A stretch of DNA of 12,826 bases from Rhodothermales bacterium (GCA_030833605.1 JAURGV010000043.1:1-12826); one strand, 5' to 3'. Shown: positions 5,804-12,826, counted from the first letter of the stretch. Notes: a model not told the origin generated them from the sequence alone. A program made the numbers and translations.

Positions 5804-8256
5804 AAAAGGCACCCCAACATCTCGTGGTGGTGGATCTTTACCATGAAGGACACCATCGTTCGTACGTTGAAATGGTGGTCGACGGGTGGTTGGCCCGTGA
5901 CGAAACAGGCCGGTTGACCCTCTTGGTAACGGGCACGTTTCAGGCAGAGCACGTTGAATTCATTCGGCGTATTGAGGTTTACGCGGATAGAATAGCTGTG
6001 GTGACACTGACGGTTGACCAATCGCGCGTTGGCGAAACCGGCTTTTCGCGGTTTTTTGCCATCAATCGGGCGCATAAAAGCGCTCTCGAGCAAGCCATTG
6101 GCCTCAATCCCGACCATATTTTGTGCATGTTTATCGACCATGCTCAGGCGGCCATTGTGGCGCTTTCTGGGTTGTTGGTGAGCCGTGGAATACGCGTTTC
6201 GGGCATCTTGTTTAGGGCCTCGATTCATCGTTCCCCCTCTTCGTTTCGAGGACGGCTGGCTTACTTCCGCAAGAAGGCTGTCCTTAGGAAGTTGGTGCGT
6301 GTGCCGGCCGTTAACAAGGTGTTCTGCCTAGACCCCTCGGCGGTGGGCGCCATTAATAAGCTAGGTGAGGTTCAAAAAGCGGTATTTCTACCCGATGGAA
6401 CGCTGATTGAAGCTTCGTCCATTGAACTAAATCGTTTGCGGATGAAATGGGAGGCTTCTGAAACGGACCACGTGGTATTGCTATTTGGGGCTCAAAGCGC
6501 CAGAAAAGGGACCTACCAAGCCTTAAAAGCCTTTGAATCGTTGGACCGGACGTGGGTGCTAGTCGTGGCAGGAAAGGCCACAGGCGCTGAAGAGGCGGAC
6601 ATTCGTTCGGCTATCGAAACAGCGCAATCAAAAGGTAGAATTGTTTGGGACGCGACCTTCCTTCCCGAAAGCGAAGTCACCGCCCTTTTTGAAGCATGTG
6701 ATGTGGTATTGGCAGCTTATCCGAACCACGTGGGATCCAGCGGAATTTTGGTTAGGGCGGCATCGGCCGGGAAGCCTGTTTTAGGAAGCGATGCGGGTCT
6801 GGTGGGCGAAAACATTCGCCAGTACGGCCTTGGCGTGGCTGTGGACGGCACGAAGTCGGATGAGTTGGTGCTTGAGCTGCAGCAGTTGAAGGACCGTCCT
6901 GATGCGTATTTTGACGGTGCCAGGGCCGCAGCTTTCGCTAGGATGAATACACCCTCGGATTTTGCTCGGGTAATACTGGACAGTGTACTCGGGGAGCATG
7001 GAGTCGCGATGGGCGGTGTCGCACAACAGCCTCGAACGTTGTGTGTACAGTGGCCTCGATTTGGCCCGTATCACCTCGCTCGCTTAAAAGAAGCGCACGT
7101 TTGGTGTAAACAACAAGGCATTGATCTTATTGCCCTCGAAACGGCCTCCAATTCAGATTTGTATGAGTGGCGCGTAGAAAACACCGAGACCGCGTTCCAA
7201 CGCGTTCAGGTGTTCTCGAATCAGACATGGGAATCCATTTCACCCGCAGAAATGCATGCAGGGGTGGTTCGAGCACTAGACGCCATTCAACCCGATGTGT
7301 TGGCCATTCACACGTATAGTTTGCCCGATTCGAGGGCTTGCCTGTTGTGGGCCAAACAGAATGGCAAAGCGTCGATCGTGATGACGGACTCAAAGGCCGA
7401 CGATGCGGTTCGATACGCATGGAAAGAAGGGTTGAAAGGGTTGCTAATTCGGGAGTACGACGCTGCGTTTCTGGCAGGCGCGCCTCAAAAAGCGTATTTC
7501 GAGTCGCTGGGATACCCCCGTAATGCGATTGCCTTGGGGTACAACGCGGTTGATAATGCGTTTTTTGCCACCCCTTCCCCATTGATTGATCCGGAAACGT
7601 TGCCTGGTCTAAGCGACGACACGCCTTTTATGATGGCGTCCAATCGATTTTTAGAACGCAAAAACCTGGATAATTTAATCTTGGCGTACGGAGCGTATCG
7701 AAAATCCACGTTGGCGCCGTATCGATTATTGATGCTGGGCGATGGTTTGTTGAGGCCTCGACTAGAAAAGTTGGTCGCAGAAAACGGAATCGAAGGCGTT
7801 GAATTTGTTGGGTTTAGGCAAATCGAAGAACTCCCTACCTACTACCACAAAGCTGCCTTTTTTGTGCATCCTTCCCGTGTGGATACCTGGGCTTTGGTGG
7901 TCAACGAGGCGATGGCCGCAGGACTTCCCGTAGTTGTGTGCACCGGAGCAGGATGCCATAAAGACTTGGTTGATCCTGGAAGAAATGGCTTTTTGTTCGA
8001 TGCCGATGATGTACATGCGCTCGCCCGCCACATGAGGGTGTTGACGGAAGATGATGAACTAAGGCAATCCGCTGGCCAAGCCTCGTTGGAGATTATTGCG
8101 CATTGGAATCTGGATCGGGTCGGGAAGGGGTTACTGGACGCCGCAGACATCGCTTCCAAACGCAAAGGTCGAAGCATGAACCCTGTATCCCGAGCGTTAA
8201 TCGAAGCGTTGAGAAGAAGCTCGTCGTCGAACACGGGGCATTCGGTTGAGTCGTAG
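5800..8256 (+). CDS. Fused double GT-B glycosyltransferase (two GT4-like halves)
   Basis: Cytoplasmic enzyme predicted to add one or two sugars to the glycan repeat unit. I choose GTG 5800 (818 residues) because it overlaps the upstream TGA as GTGA and has GGGA 8 nt upstream. GTG 5770 would add ten residues and lacks a Shine-Dalgarno. The N-half (about 7-400) opens with VVVDLYHEGHHRSYVE and has the GT-B donor-domain motif FGAQSARKGTYQAL (about 229-241). The C-half (about 413-790) has ASNRFLERKNLDNLI (from about 613), LMLGDG and VEFVGF, typical of GT4. Aligning the halves to each other, the GT4 EX7E pair is Asp695/Glu703 in the C-half and Gly312/Ala320 in the N-half (HVGSSGILVRAASAGKP). The N-half is thus degenerate at both acids and the C-half has a conservative first change. 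Donor and acceptor sugars cannot be read from the sequence. It is last in the operon. Confidence 0.87.
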   Translation: MKKAPQHLVVVDLYHEGHHRSYVEMVVDGWLARDETGRLTLLVTGTFQAEHVEFIRRIEVYADRIAVVTLTVDQSRVGETGFSRFFAINRAHKSALEQAIGLNPDHILCMFIDHAQAAIVALSGLLVSRGIRVSGILFRASIHRSPSSFRGRLAYFRKKAVLRKLVRVPAVNKVFCLDPSAVGAINKLGEVQKAVFLPDGTLIEASSIELNRLRMKWEASETDHVVLLFGAQSARKGTYQALKAFESLDRTWVLVVAGKATGAEEADIRSAIETAQSKGRIVWDATFLPESEVTALFEACDVVLAAYPNHVGSSGILVRAASAGKPVLGSDAGLVGENIRQYGLGVAVDGTKSDELVLELQQLKDRPDAYFDGARAAAFARMNTPSDFARVILDSVLGEHGVAMGGVAQQPRTLCVQWPRFGPYHLARLKEAHVWCKQQGIDLIALETASNSDLYEWRVENTETAFQRVQVFSNQTWESISPAEMHAGVVRALDAIQPDVLAIHTYSLPDSRACLLWAKQNGKASIVMTDSKADDAVRYAWKEGLKGLLIREYDAAFLAGAPQKAYFESLGYPRNAIALGYNAVDNAFFATPSPLIDPETLPGLSDDTPFMMASNRFLERKNLDNLILAYGAYRKSTLAPYRLLMLGDGLLRPRLEKLVAENGIEGVEFVGFRQIEELPTYYHKAAFFVHPSRVDTWALVVNEAMAAGLPVVVCTGAGCHKDLVDPGRNGFLFDADDVHALARHMRVLTEDDELRQSAGQASLEIIAHWNLDRVGKGLLDAADIASKRKGRSMNPVSRALIEALRRSSSSNTGHSVES

Positions 8257-8294
8257 CCTCGCGGTACGGTTAACGTGCAGCCGGATGATTAAGA

Positions 8295-9026
8295 CTAGGC
8301 CCGTTTTCGCTTGAAAATGGCATCTACTTGCAGTAAATGGCCCGTTTCCGGATCGGAAAACCCTGATTCTTCCAGTGCAATGACATCGTAGCCCAGCCCA
8401 CGCATTTTGGCGCACATGGTCTCGAGTAGGGGTTCTCCTTCGTACAGTTGCACCAACGAAAGCTCCAATTGAATCAGGTCAATGCGGTCCAGCACACCCG
8501 CTGCGCCATCGACCACGTGCTCCTCAAATCCTTGCGTATCTATTTTCAAATAAATGGGGGAAGAATCGATGGCTAGGTCCTGAAAAATGGCATCCAATCG
8601 TCTTACTTCAATGCTTTCTGTCCCGATATACTGCGATTCCGGTGCTGACGCCACATGCGCGTCCATCATCTGAAGCATGGAGCTGCTCTGCGAATTGTTG
8701 GCAACATTGATGTCTACTTTGCCGCTTTCTCGTCCTAAAGCAAGTTGCAAAACGTCCCACTGAGCGTCCTTATTGGCTACTGCTTGCAAGGCCTGAAACG
8801 CGTTGTTTAACGGTTCAAAGGAAATGATGCGATGGGCGTAGCCAAGATCATTTCGAAGTTGAGTTGCCCATTGCCCAGCATTCGCGCCCACATCCAATAC
8901 GGTCTTGACTCTGTTCTGATGGATAATATGTTTTCTGCGAGATAGGCTGTGTTTAGTTGGGTTAAACACATTAACGTCGTAGCCGACCTTCCAGAGCAGT
9001 TTTTTGAGGAGACGTTTGGGTTGCAT
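8295..9026 (-). CDS. FkbM-family SAM-dependent methyltransferase
   Basis: Class I methyltransferase of the FkbM family. Characterised members O-methylate macrolides, and many genomic members sit in glycan loci where they are thought to methylate sugars. The 243-residue product has the SAM-binding motif I VLDVGANAGQW (43-53) and the acidic residue at the end of strand 2 in ISFEPLNNAF (68-77). It also has the family-typical NNSQSSSM (110-117) and the central YLKIDTQGFEEHVVDGA (159-175). All expected motifs are intact and the length is usual for the family. It lies on the opposite strand, stop to stop with the glycosyltransferase gene (38 nt apart), so it is not in that operon. Decoration of the same polysaccharide is a reasonable inference from position only. 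The ATG at 9026 is the only start that keeps the N-terminal helix, and its Shine-Dalgarno is weak. Confidence 0.9.
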   Translation of the reverse strand: MQPKRLLKKLLWKVGYDVNVFNPTKHSLSRRKHIIHQNRVKTVLDVGANAGQWATQLRNDLGYAHRIISFEPLNNAFQALQAVANKDAQWDVLQLALGRESGKVDINVANNSQSSSMLQMMDAHVASAPESQYIGTESIEVRRLDAIFQDLAIDSSPIYLKIDTQGFEEHVVDGAAGVLDRIDLIQLELSLVQLYEGEPLLETMCAKMRGLGYDVIALEESGFSDPETGHLLQVDAIFKRKRA

Positions 9027-9070
9027 GGAGGCTCGGGTAGATCGAAAGTCGTGTGTTATTTGCGGGGGTC

Positions 9071-9100
9071 AAAATAGCCCCAAACCACTCTCTTTGACAA
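9071..9100 (-). promoter_or_regulatory. Possible sigma70-type promoter for the FkbM gene
   Basis: Read on the minus strand, TTGTCA (9100-9095), an 18-nt spacer and TATTTT (9076-9071) match the sigma70 pattern well. Transcription would begin about 35-40 nt upstream of the ATG at 9026. If the organism uses the Bacteroidota-type -33/-7 promoter, this match could be chance. Confidence 0.35.
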
Positions 9101-9123
9101 TGTGTAACAGTACGGCGGAGTAA
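9094..9123 (+). promoter_or_regulatory. Possible -35 region for the Omp85-like gene
   Basis: A perfect TTGACA at 9094-9099 lies about 100 nt upstream of the start at 9201. The segment 17-19 nt further on (GGAGTAAAA, from 9117) is a poor -10. Its bases overlap the minus-strand TTGTCA of the FkbM promoter, so the same seven bases (TTGACAA) could serve as -35 in both directions. Confidence 0.25.
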
Positions 9124-9200
9124 AACGTATTGCTACCAACACGACCGAAATGGTGGTGTCGCCCTCGATGGGGCCAATCTCAACGGCAAATCTACTTGTT

Positions 9201-10958
9201 ATGAAACGATTATTTACTGTTACTCTGCTTTTGGCGGCTTTTGGAGTTTTGAAGCCAGCCTTTGCTCAGGAAAAACCAGTGGCAACTATTCCTGCTGAAT
9301 ACGAATCGGTTGTCTCGACGGTTCAAAAAGTTATCAGTCTGCTGGGTGACGTGACGCAGCGTCATGCATCAGACCCGATTTCTGATCAAATCCTGTCTAT
9401 TAGCGATCGGTTGACACTTTCTGGACCGGCGACTGGTGGTTTTCGGGCGGTTTCTATAGAAGATGACCTGATTCGACTTCTAAAAGACGTTCAGCGTGAG
9501 CTGGAAAGTATTTCTCGGTCATTGGAAAGACGAGGGGAAGACGATCTTTCTGAGCGATTAAACGATGCTGTTCAAGACCTTGATAAAGCTATTGCAAAAG
9601 CTGGCGACGATGTTCGCATTCGCCGCAATTCGGCAGACGACTACGAAATATCCAATAGCAAAGACCGAGTTCGGATTGTGACTACTGATGAAGGGTGGTG
9701 GGATGACGATGATAAATGGGAAAAATCAGATGGTGATACTCGGAAAAGAAGGTTCAAGGAAAAGTTAGGCATTGGCTATCACCCTAAAAAGAACGAAAAA
9801 GAGGAAGCTCGGAAACGGAATTGGGATCCCCGAACGAATCGCTACACAGCGGGCACTACGTTCGCTGGTGAGTTTACGCAGCGCTGGCCATTTCGCGAGT
9901 ACGGCGTTTACCGATACACCCAAAGTGTGCGCTACAATAGAGTTGAAGGGCTATACCTAGGCGTTTCGCGCGACCCACTAGAATGGAATGAAAGCGACCG
10001 TGGTAGATTTTTCGGTCAGTTGGGTTATGGTTTTGGGACCAAAGATTGGCAGTATGAAATCGGGGCTGAGTCACGTTTCGGATCGATGTACCAAAACGAT
10101 GATTTCGATATAAAAGTTGGTGGGTCGTATCACAGCACAACCACAACCAACGACTTGTGGAAGTCTTCGTGGGCTGAAAACTCGGCTGCTGCCTTCTTTT
10201 TTGAGCATGATTTCTTCGACTATTATCATACGAAAGGTTGGACAGGGTATGCCGTTAGCCGCATTACCCCATTTGCTCAATTGAGTGTGGGTTACCGTGC
10301 CGATCAGTATACAAGTTTGCGCAATGAAACGTCGTGGTCGTTATTTGGAAACAATGATTTCCGACCAAATCCTGGCATTGTCGAAGGCGACATGCGATCC
10401 ATTGTGATGTCGCTGGAAGGCGGTCAGGTTCGCTCACTCAATCATAGACCAAGCGGCGTCGCGGCACGTTTGGAAGCCGAAATTGGTCAGGGTTTGGGAG
10501 GCGATTTTGATTTCTCTCGCTATGTAGGAGATGTTCGGACGTATGCAAGACTTTCCGAAGACACAGGATTGTCCCTGCGTTTTAGAGGTGGATTTACCGA
10601 AGGCACTGTTCCCGTTCAAAAAGCGTTTACGTTGGGTGGAGTCGGCTCCGTACGGTCGTACCATCAAAACAGTTTTGTAGGCACCCGTATGCTTTTGGCC
10701 AACGCTGAATTAGCGCTTTACGAGCCTGCTATTCTAGATGATTTGATCGGTGATATGGCGATTCTTGGACTATTTGATGCAGGCTGGACCAATTCTTTCG
10801 GAACCAATTCATTTGATTTCAATGATGTGGTCGCTTCGGGTGGTTTTGGCTTGGCGTTTGACGACAGGGCATTCCGCTTAGAGGTTACCTGGCCTACCAA
10901 AGATGTTGGATCTGGGATGAAGCCATCGATTTGGTTACGCATCGCTCCTTCATTTTAA
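9201..10958 (+). CDS. Omp85/D15-like outer-membrane barrel protein with coiled-coil N-terminus
   Basis: Probable outer-membrane beta-barrel of the Omp85 (surface antigen D15) superfamily, function unknown. From ATG 9201 (585 residues) a signal peptide ends at AFA before Gln (residue 22). An alpha-helical, charged, probably coiled-coil region follows at about 30-133. Then comes a very polar linker with WWDDDDKW and many Lys/Arg/Glu (about 146-215). From about 216 to the end there are alternating beta strands. RYNRVEGLYLGV (244-255) resembles the barrel start of Bacteroidota Omp85-like proteins. FTLGGVGSVRSYHQNSFVGTR (read as two pieces, 476-496) corresponds to the Omp85 loop-6 VRGY/F motif, with Ser for Gly. 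The chain ends in Phe, as barrel substrates of BamA do. No POTRA domain is visible. The in-frame start at 9150 would put 17 residues before the signal peptide and is rejected. The Shine-Dalgarno is poor. Confidence 0.75.
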   Translation: MKRLFTVTLLLAAFGVLKPAFAQEKPVATIPAEYESVVSTVQKVISLLGDVTQRHASDPISDQILSISDRLTLSGPATGGFRAVSIEDDLIRLLKDVQRELESISRSLERRGEDDLSERLNDAVQDLDKAIAKAGDDVRIRRNSADDYEISNSKDRVRIVTTDEGWWDDDDKWEKSDGDTRKRRFKEKLGIGYHPKKNEKEEARKRNWDPRTNRYTAGTTFAGEFTQRWPFREYGVYRYTQSVRYNRVEGLYLGVSRDPLEWNESDRGRFFGQLGYGFGTKDWQYEIGAESRFGSMYQNDDFDIKVGGSYHSTTTTNDLWKSSWAENSAAAFFFEHDFFDYYHTKGWTGYAVSRITPFAQLSVGYRADQYTSLRNETSWSLFGNNDFRPNPGIVEGDMRSIVMSLEGGQVRSLNHRPSGVAARLEAEIGQGLGGDFDFSRYVGDVRTYARLSEDTGLSLRFRGGFTEGTVPVQKAFTLGGVGSVRSYHQNSFVGTRMLLANAELALYEPAILDDLIGDMAILGLFDAGWTNSFGTNSFDFNDVVASGGFGLAFDDRAFRLEVTWPTKDVGSGMKPSIWLRIAPSF

Positions 10959-10984
10959 AAAGATCGGATGTTTGAAAATACACG

Positions 10985-11023
10985 TTGGGGCGGTGGGCGA
11001 TTGAAAATCGCCCACCGCCCCAA
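10985..11023. terminator. Bidirectional intrinsic terminator, perfect 18-bp hairpin
   Basis: The left arm TTGGGGCGGTGGGCGATT (10985-11002), loop GAA and the exactly complementary right arm (11006-11023) form an 18-bp GC-rich stem. It lies between two converging genes, 26 nt after the barrel-protein stop and 30 nt from the transporter stop. On the plus strand it is followed by TTCTTTC, and on the minus strand TATTTTC comes 4 nt after the stem. The T tracts are imperfect, but stem strength and position make a shared terminator the best reading. Confidence 0.85.
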
Positions 11024-11053
11024 TTCTTTCGTACCCTACCTTTTTCGCGCTGT

Positions 11054-12544
11054 TTACTCGACGCCGCCAGCGAGTTTTCTTAATGGGAATGCGAGAAGAA
11101 CGGCTAGAATACCCGCTCCACCGCTAATCATGGCGACTTGCTGGAATAGACCGTCAAAGCCCATTGCGGTAATATCGCCAGCGGCTAGACCTGCGATTAG
11201 GTTTCCAAGGGCGGTGGCAACAAACCAAACACCCATCATTTGACCCACGCGTCCTTTTGGAGACAACTTGGTTACCGCCGACATTCCTACTGGAGAGATA
11301 CAAAGCTCACCGACCGTGTGTAGGAAGTAGGTTACAATCAAAAATGTTATGCCAACCGTACCTGGCTCTGCATTGGCGGCGCCCCATGCGACTACAAAAA
11401 AACCAGCTGAGAGCCCAATTAAGCCCAATGCAGCTTTAAACAGAAACGACGGGTGTTTTTTGATCCGAGCCAATGTGATCCACAACGACCCAAAAACCGG
11501 CGCAAATATGATAATAAACGTTGAGTTCACCGACTGTAACCATGAAGCCGGCATTTCCCAATCCCCAAACGTGCGATCGGCCATTCGGTCTGCAAATAGA
11601 TTCAACGAGGAACCGGCTTGCTCAAATCCTGACCAAAAAATGGCGACCAACACAAAAAGCCACAAAATGAGGCTCAATTTCTTTTTTTCATCCGAAGTGT
11701 GGCCACCAAAAAAGATCAAATAGACAAAGAAACCACCGATAATTAGCAGGATGCTCGAGCCCAGCCCACCTGCAATATCTTGGAGGGTTAGGTCAAGAAC
11801 ACCGCTCGAAACGAGGTATCCAAATAGCACGATTGCCGCCATGGACAAGCCCGAAATTAAGTAGAACTTCTTGGATTTGACCGAAATTTCAGAGCTCGAT
11901 TCGGTGCTTTTGAACGAGCCCGCTTCGCCGAGGTATTTTGTCCCCATTTTGTATTGGATCAGGCCTAAAACCATCCCAAATCCAGCCAAAGAGAACCCAT
12001 AGTGCCAGTTGATGCCTTCTCCGAAATAGCCACAAAGAAGTGGCCCTAGGAAAGCTCCTAGGTTGATACCCATGTAATACACCGAGAATCCAGCGTCGCG
12101 AGAGGCGCCACCTTCAGGATAAAGCTCGCCAACAATCGTTGACACATTTGGTTTGAGCAGCCCGGTTCCGATAACGATCAAAACCAATCCGAAGAAAAAA
12201 GTCTCCGTCGATGGGTAGGCCATGCTAAAATGGCCCAATGCGATAATGGTCCCTCCAACAAAAACAGCTTTTTGTTGACCCCATAATTTGTCGGCGATCC
12301 AGCCACCTGGCAACGACAACAAATACACCAAGCTGGTATACAGCCCGTAAATGGCTGCTGAAGTGCCATCGGTCAAACCCATTCCAGGGTTATCTCCCGT
12401 TACGGCAGCCGTCATGAACAGAATGAGCAATGCGCGCATCCCATAATAGCTGAATCGCTCCCACATTTCTGTAAAGAACAGGGTCGCGAGTCCACGCGGG
12501 TGCCCGAAGAAGGATTTCCCGAGTGCAGGGGCAGTTTGAGACAT
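11054..12544 (-). CDS. Proton-dependent oligopeptide transporter (POT/PTR2 family)
   Basis: Inner-membrane major-facilitator symporter that imports di- and tripeptides with protons. The 496-residue product has about 14 hydrophobic segments, the size and layout of bacterial POT proteins. TM1 carries the proton-coupling ExxER motif as EMWERF (Glu26, Glu29, Arg30). PTR2-type motifs follow: GGWIADKLWGQQK (80-92), GTGLLKPNVSTIVGELYP (126-143) with the conserved Lys131, and FSVYYMGINLGAFLGPLLCG (153-172). The C-terminal half has FWSGFEQAGSSLNLFADR (303-320) and GELCISPVGMS (412-422) with the conserved TM10 glutamate. All functional residues I can check are intact. Nucleobase or nitrate substrates are possible within the wider family but less likely for a bacterial member. 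The ATG at 12544 is well placed just before TM1. The gene is monocistronic here, ends at the shared hairpin terminator and is divergent from aspS. Confidence 0.94.
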   Translation of the reverse strand: MSQTAPALGKSFFGHPRGLATLFFTEMWERFSYYGMRALLILFMTAAVTGDNPGMGLTDGTSAAIYGLYTSLVYLLSLPGGWIADKLWGQQKAVFVGGTIIALGHFSMAYPSTETFFFGLVLIVIGTGLLKPNVSTIVGELYPEGGASRDAGFSVYYMGINLGAFLGPLLCGYFGEGINWHYGFSLAGFGMVLGLIQYKMGTKYLGEAGSFKSTESSSEISVKSKKFYLISGLSMAAIVLFGYLVSSGVLDLTLQDIAGGLGSSILLIIGGFFVYLIFFGGHTSDEKKKLSLILWLFVLVAIFWSGFEQAGSSLNLFADRMADRTFGDWEMPASWLQSVNSTFIIIFAPVFGSLWITLARIKKHPSFLFKAALGLIGLSAGFFVVAWGAANAEPGTVGITFLIVTYFLHTVGELCISPVGMSAVTKLSPKGRVGQMMGVWFVATALGNLIAGLAAGDITAMGFDGLFQQVAMISGGAGILAVLLAFPLRKLAGGVE

Positions 12545-12593
12545 GTTGTCGTGTTGTCTAGTGATCGAATTTCAAGCAAGATAGAGAAATGAA

Positions 12594-12612
12594 GGTTTGG
12601 TGTCTAAACCAA
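12594..12612. repeat. Small overlapping inverted repeats between the transporter gene and aspS
   Basis: GGTTT/AAACC (12594-12598 with 12606-12610) and TTGGT/ACCAA (12597-12601 with 12608-12612) overlap in the divergent control region, about 50 nt upstream of the transporter ATG. Each arm is only 5 bp. They could be an operator, but inverted repeats this short also arise by chance. Confidence 0.2.
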
Positions 12613-12696
12613 TTTTTCAGCCTTCCCTCGAAAATAGTACCCTATATTCTGTACGATTCCTTTTTTCGCGGTTTTTAGAAGAGTTAACCAGTATTT

Positions 12697-12826
12697 ATGT
12701 CCGTATCACAATTTCAAATTGATCACCACGGTCACCGCTCGCACACGTGTGGTGAATTACGCAGCGCTCATATAGGGCAAACAACCGTTTTGAAGGGTTG
12801 GGTTGACTCCCGGCGTGACCTGGGCG
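12697..12826 (+). CDS. aspS: Aspartyl-tRNA synthetase, 5' end only
   Basis: The first 43 codons of a class II aminoacyl-tRNA synthetase that charges tRNA-Asp (or also tRNA-Asn in organisms lacking AsnRS). The visible N-terminus includes HRSHTCGELRSAHIGQTT and then VLKGWVDSRRDLG. This is the start of the OB-fold anticodon-binding domain of bacterial AspRS, whose consensus reads about R.H.CGELR..H.G..V.L.GWV..RRDLGG. The reading frame is open to the window edge, so the catalytic domain and the bacterial insertion domain are not seen. The start is the ATG at 12697. AGAAGAG (12677-12683) lies 13 nt upstream, somewhat far for a ribosome binding site. The gene is divergent from the peptide transporter with about 150 nt between their starts. 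Confidence 0.93.
   Translation, partial: MSVSQFQIDHHGHRSHTCGELRSAHIGQTTVLKGWVDSRRDLG

Noticed and set aside
5761..6228. Minus-strand 155-codon frame at the start of the glycosyltransferase gene
   Set aside because: It overlaps two well-supported plus-strand genes and shows no recognisable domain.
7127..7582. Minus-strand 151-codon frame inside the glycosyltransferase gene
   Set aside because: It is a shadow of the C-terminal GT-B half, rich in Arg/Thr/Pro, with no motif.
8301..8320. Hairpin CCGTTTTC/GAAAATGG as a terminator for the operon
   Set aside because: The stem is weak with a G-U pair, it lies inside the FkbM coding region, and no T tract follows on the plus strand.
9150..9200. Extended start for the Omp85-like protein at ATG 9150
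   Set aside because: The signal peptide MKRLFTVTLLLAAFG begins at 9201, and extra residues ahead of it would be unusual.
1..12826. CRISPR arrays, tRNA/rRNA genes, insertion sequences, phage or defence genes
   Set aside because: I read all intergenic regions for repeats, T-loop-like motifs and terminal inverted repeats and found none that hold up. No gap between genes exceeds about 220 bases.

Overview
The window reads as ordinary chromosome from a Gram-negative bacterium, most likely of the Bacteroidota/Rhodothermota/Balneolota side of the FCB group. The reasons are an outer-membrane export protein, an Omp85-like barrel with a Bacteroidota-style YNRVEGL motif, signal peptides cleaved before Gln (VFA|Q, AFA|Q), mostly poor Shine-Dalgarno sequences, the non-mevalonate isoprenoid pathway (ispE) and a roughly balanced base composition. 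The lineage is an inference from protein style, not from a marker-gene comparison.

Layout. 1-198: window edge, no gene that can be assigned with confidence. 199-1158 (-): ispE. 1159-1377: divergent control region. 1378-8256 (+): a tight four-gene surface-polysaccharide cassette made of an SLBB/Wza-type outer-membrane exporter, a Wzz-type co-polymerase without kinase domain, a Wzy/O-antigen-ligase-type membrane protein, and an 818-residue protein of two fused GT-B glycosyltransferase halves. Junctions are 4 nt, 6 nt and a 4-nt stop/start overlap, so this is almost certainly one transcript. 8295-9026 (-): an FkbM-family methyltransferase converging on the cassette. 9027-9200: divergent promoter region. 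9201-10958 (+): an Omp85/D15-like outer-membrane barrel with a coiled-coil N-terminus. 10985-11023: a perfect 18-bp hairpin between converging genes, a bidirectional terminator. 11054-12544 (-): a POT-family proton/peptide symporter. 12697 onward (+): the start of aspS, cut by the window edge.

How the genes work together. The four-gene cassette covers assembly and export of a repeat-unit polysaccharide: the fused glycosyltransferase would add sugars, the Wzy-like protein would polymerise or ligate, the Wzz-like protein would set chain length and bridge the periplasm, and the SLBB protein would form the outer-membrane exit. An initiating phosphoglycosyltransferase, a flippase, nucleotide-sugar enzymes and a tyrosine kinase/phosphatase pair are absent here and must lie elsewhere if the pathway is Wzx/Wzy-type. 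The FkbM protein may O-methylate a sugar of the product. ispE, the transporter and aspS are unrelated housekeeping flanks.

I see no CRISPR array, tRNA, rRNA, insertion sequence, integrase, toxin-antitoxin or defence gene. Nothing in the window clearly amounts to a new biological system. The least ordinary items are the double glycosyltransferase with degenerate catalytic motifs and the POTRA-less Omp85-like protein.
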